Positions 4,679 through 5,208 of a DNA stretch of 5,208 nucleotides are shown here, piece by piece (within the stretch, counting starts at the first letter, position 1; every line of letters begins with the position of its first letter). A program made the position numbers and the translations under genes. The DNA is from Polynucleobacter meluiroseus (lineage in GTDB: Bacteria; Pseudomonadota; Gammaproteobacteria; Burkholderiales; Burkholderiaceae), in the NCBI GenBank assembly GCA_945867755.1, contig CAMBJN010000103.1, positions 1 through 5,208 of the forward strand, written 5' to 3'. A model generated the notes under the pieces. It worked only from the letters and a program-made list of their open reading frames with translations, was not told the origin of the DNA and searched no databases.

Positions 4679-5208
4679 TCACGCCTTCTTGCTCTTCAGT
4701 CAATTCATTCAATGTGAAATTCATGCGCTCACGTGAGAAAGCATCAACTTCTAAACCTTGAACAATCTTGTACTCGCCATTTTCGCAAGTCACTGGGTAG
4801 CCATACATCACTTCCTTAGGAATGTCGTATGAACCATCTGATGGAATACCCATTGTGACCCATTTGCCATTTGTGCCGCAATGCCAATCATGGATGTGAT
4901 CGATTGCTGCGTTTGCTGCAGAAGCTGCTGAAGACAAGCCACGTGCCTCAATGATCGCTGCACCACGCTTACCAACTGTTGGCAAGAATGTGTTCTTGTT
5001 CCACTCTTCGTCATTGATGATTTGCTTAACTGATTGACCACCCACTGTTGCAAAACGATAGTCAGGGTACATCGTTGGGCTGTGGTTGCCCCAGACAACT
5101 AATTTCTCAATATCAGCCACTGCCTTACCAGTCTTAGCCGCTAATTGAGACAAAGCACGGTTGTGATCTAAACGTAACATCGCTGTGAAATTCTTCGCTG
5201 GTAGATCT
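4665..5208 (-). CDS. mdh: Malate dehydrogenase, NAD-dependent, C-terminal part (runs off right edge)
   Basis: Malate dehydrogenase interconverts malate and oxaloacetate with NAD in the TCA cycle. The visible 181 codons are the C-terminal 55% or so of a protein of about 327-329 residues; the NAD-binding Rossmann half lies beyond the right edge. The frame is open through the edge (DLPAKNFTAMLRL...), so the Met at 5180 is internal and not the start. Catalytic landmarks are present: the Asp and Arg of RLDHNRA (5168-5166 and 5159-5157) and the proton-accepting His of WGNHSPTM (5084-5082). VGKRGAAIIEARGLSSAASA and SRERMNFTLNEL follow the Burkholderiales type. One oddity is HDWHCGTNG, where I remember HDWVLGTNG or RDWVLGTNG in relatives (His-Cys at 4883-4878). 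The stop is TAA at 4667-4665, 15 bases before the CitE-like gene. Confidence 0.97.
   Translation of the reverse strand, partial: DLPAKNFTAMLRLDHNRALSQLAAKTGKAVADIEKLVVWGNHSPTMYPDYRFATVGGQSVKQIINDEEWNKNTFLPTVGKRGAAIIEARGLSSAASAANAAIDHIHDWHCGTNGKWVTMGIPSDGSYDIPKEVMYGYPVTCENGEYKIVQGLEVDAFSRERMNFTLNELTEEQEGVKHLL

Noticed and set aside
4808..5098. 96-residue minus-strand frame within mdh, and the 61-residue one at 4436-4621 within the lyase gene
   Set aside because: Both are alternative frames of strongly recognised enzymes on the same strand; the first is a low-complexity Gln/Thr-rich reading.
5178..5180. ATG at 5180 as the start of mdh
   Set aside because: The frame continues upstream as DLPAKNFTA, which matches the inner sequence of malate dehydrogenases, so this Met is internal and the gene is cut by the window edge.

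Overview
The window looks like ordinary chromosomal DNA from a betaproteobacterium of the order Burkholderiales. A Polynucleobacter-like organism is my best guess, which is inference and not proven. Three things point there: a DUF2863 protein (a family I know almost only from Betaproteobacteria), a lactate-dehydrogenase-like malate dehydrogenase followed directly by a CitE-like lyase (a TCA-cluster arrangement known in Burkholderiales), and moderate, AT-leaning base composition. I see no RNA genes, insertion sequences, CRISPR arrays or phage genes. No gene-free stretch exceeds 65 bases.

Layout. Positions 1-687 (minus) hold the N-terminal 229 codons of a PLP-dependent aminotransferase of the methionine/kynurenine aminotransferase type, which runs off the left edge. 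Only 19 bases separate its start codon from the divergent start of yaaA (707-1480, plus), a peroxide-stress protein that lowers free iron. Five bases after yaaA comes an exported SOUL/heme-binding-family protein (1486-2130, plus), apparently in the same operon. These two genes converge on a minus-strand group that occupies the rest of the window. Read in the direction of transcription, that group is mdh (partial, from the right edge to 4665), a CitE/HpcH-type CoA-ester lyase (4649-3678), a DUF2863 protein (3612-2401) and a Phd/YefM antitoxin (2392-2159).

How the genes may work together. YaaA and the SOUL protein form a plausible iron/heme and oxidative-stress pair. Mdh and the lyase are probably co-transcribed and share central C4/acyl-CoA metabolism, although the lyase substrate cannot be read from sequence. 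The antitoxin has no toxin gene on either side. It sits 8 bases behind DUF2863, so it looks like an orphan carried on a housekeeping transcript.

The most unusual non-coding signal is a near-perfect 12-bp hairpin with a 4-base loop inside the first 18 codons of the lyase gene. Its single imperfection becomes a G-U wobble only in the sense RNA. No clearly new multi-gene system is visible. The best leads are the structured mdh-lyase junction, the orphan antitoxin, and the SOUL protein, which lacks all histidine and cysteine.
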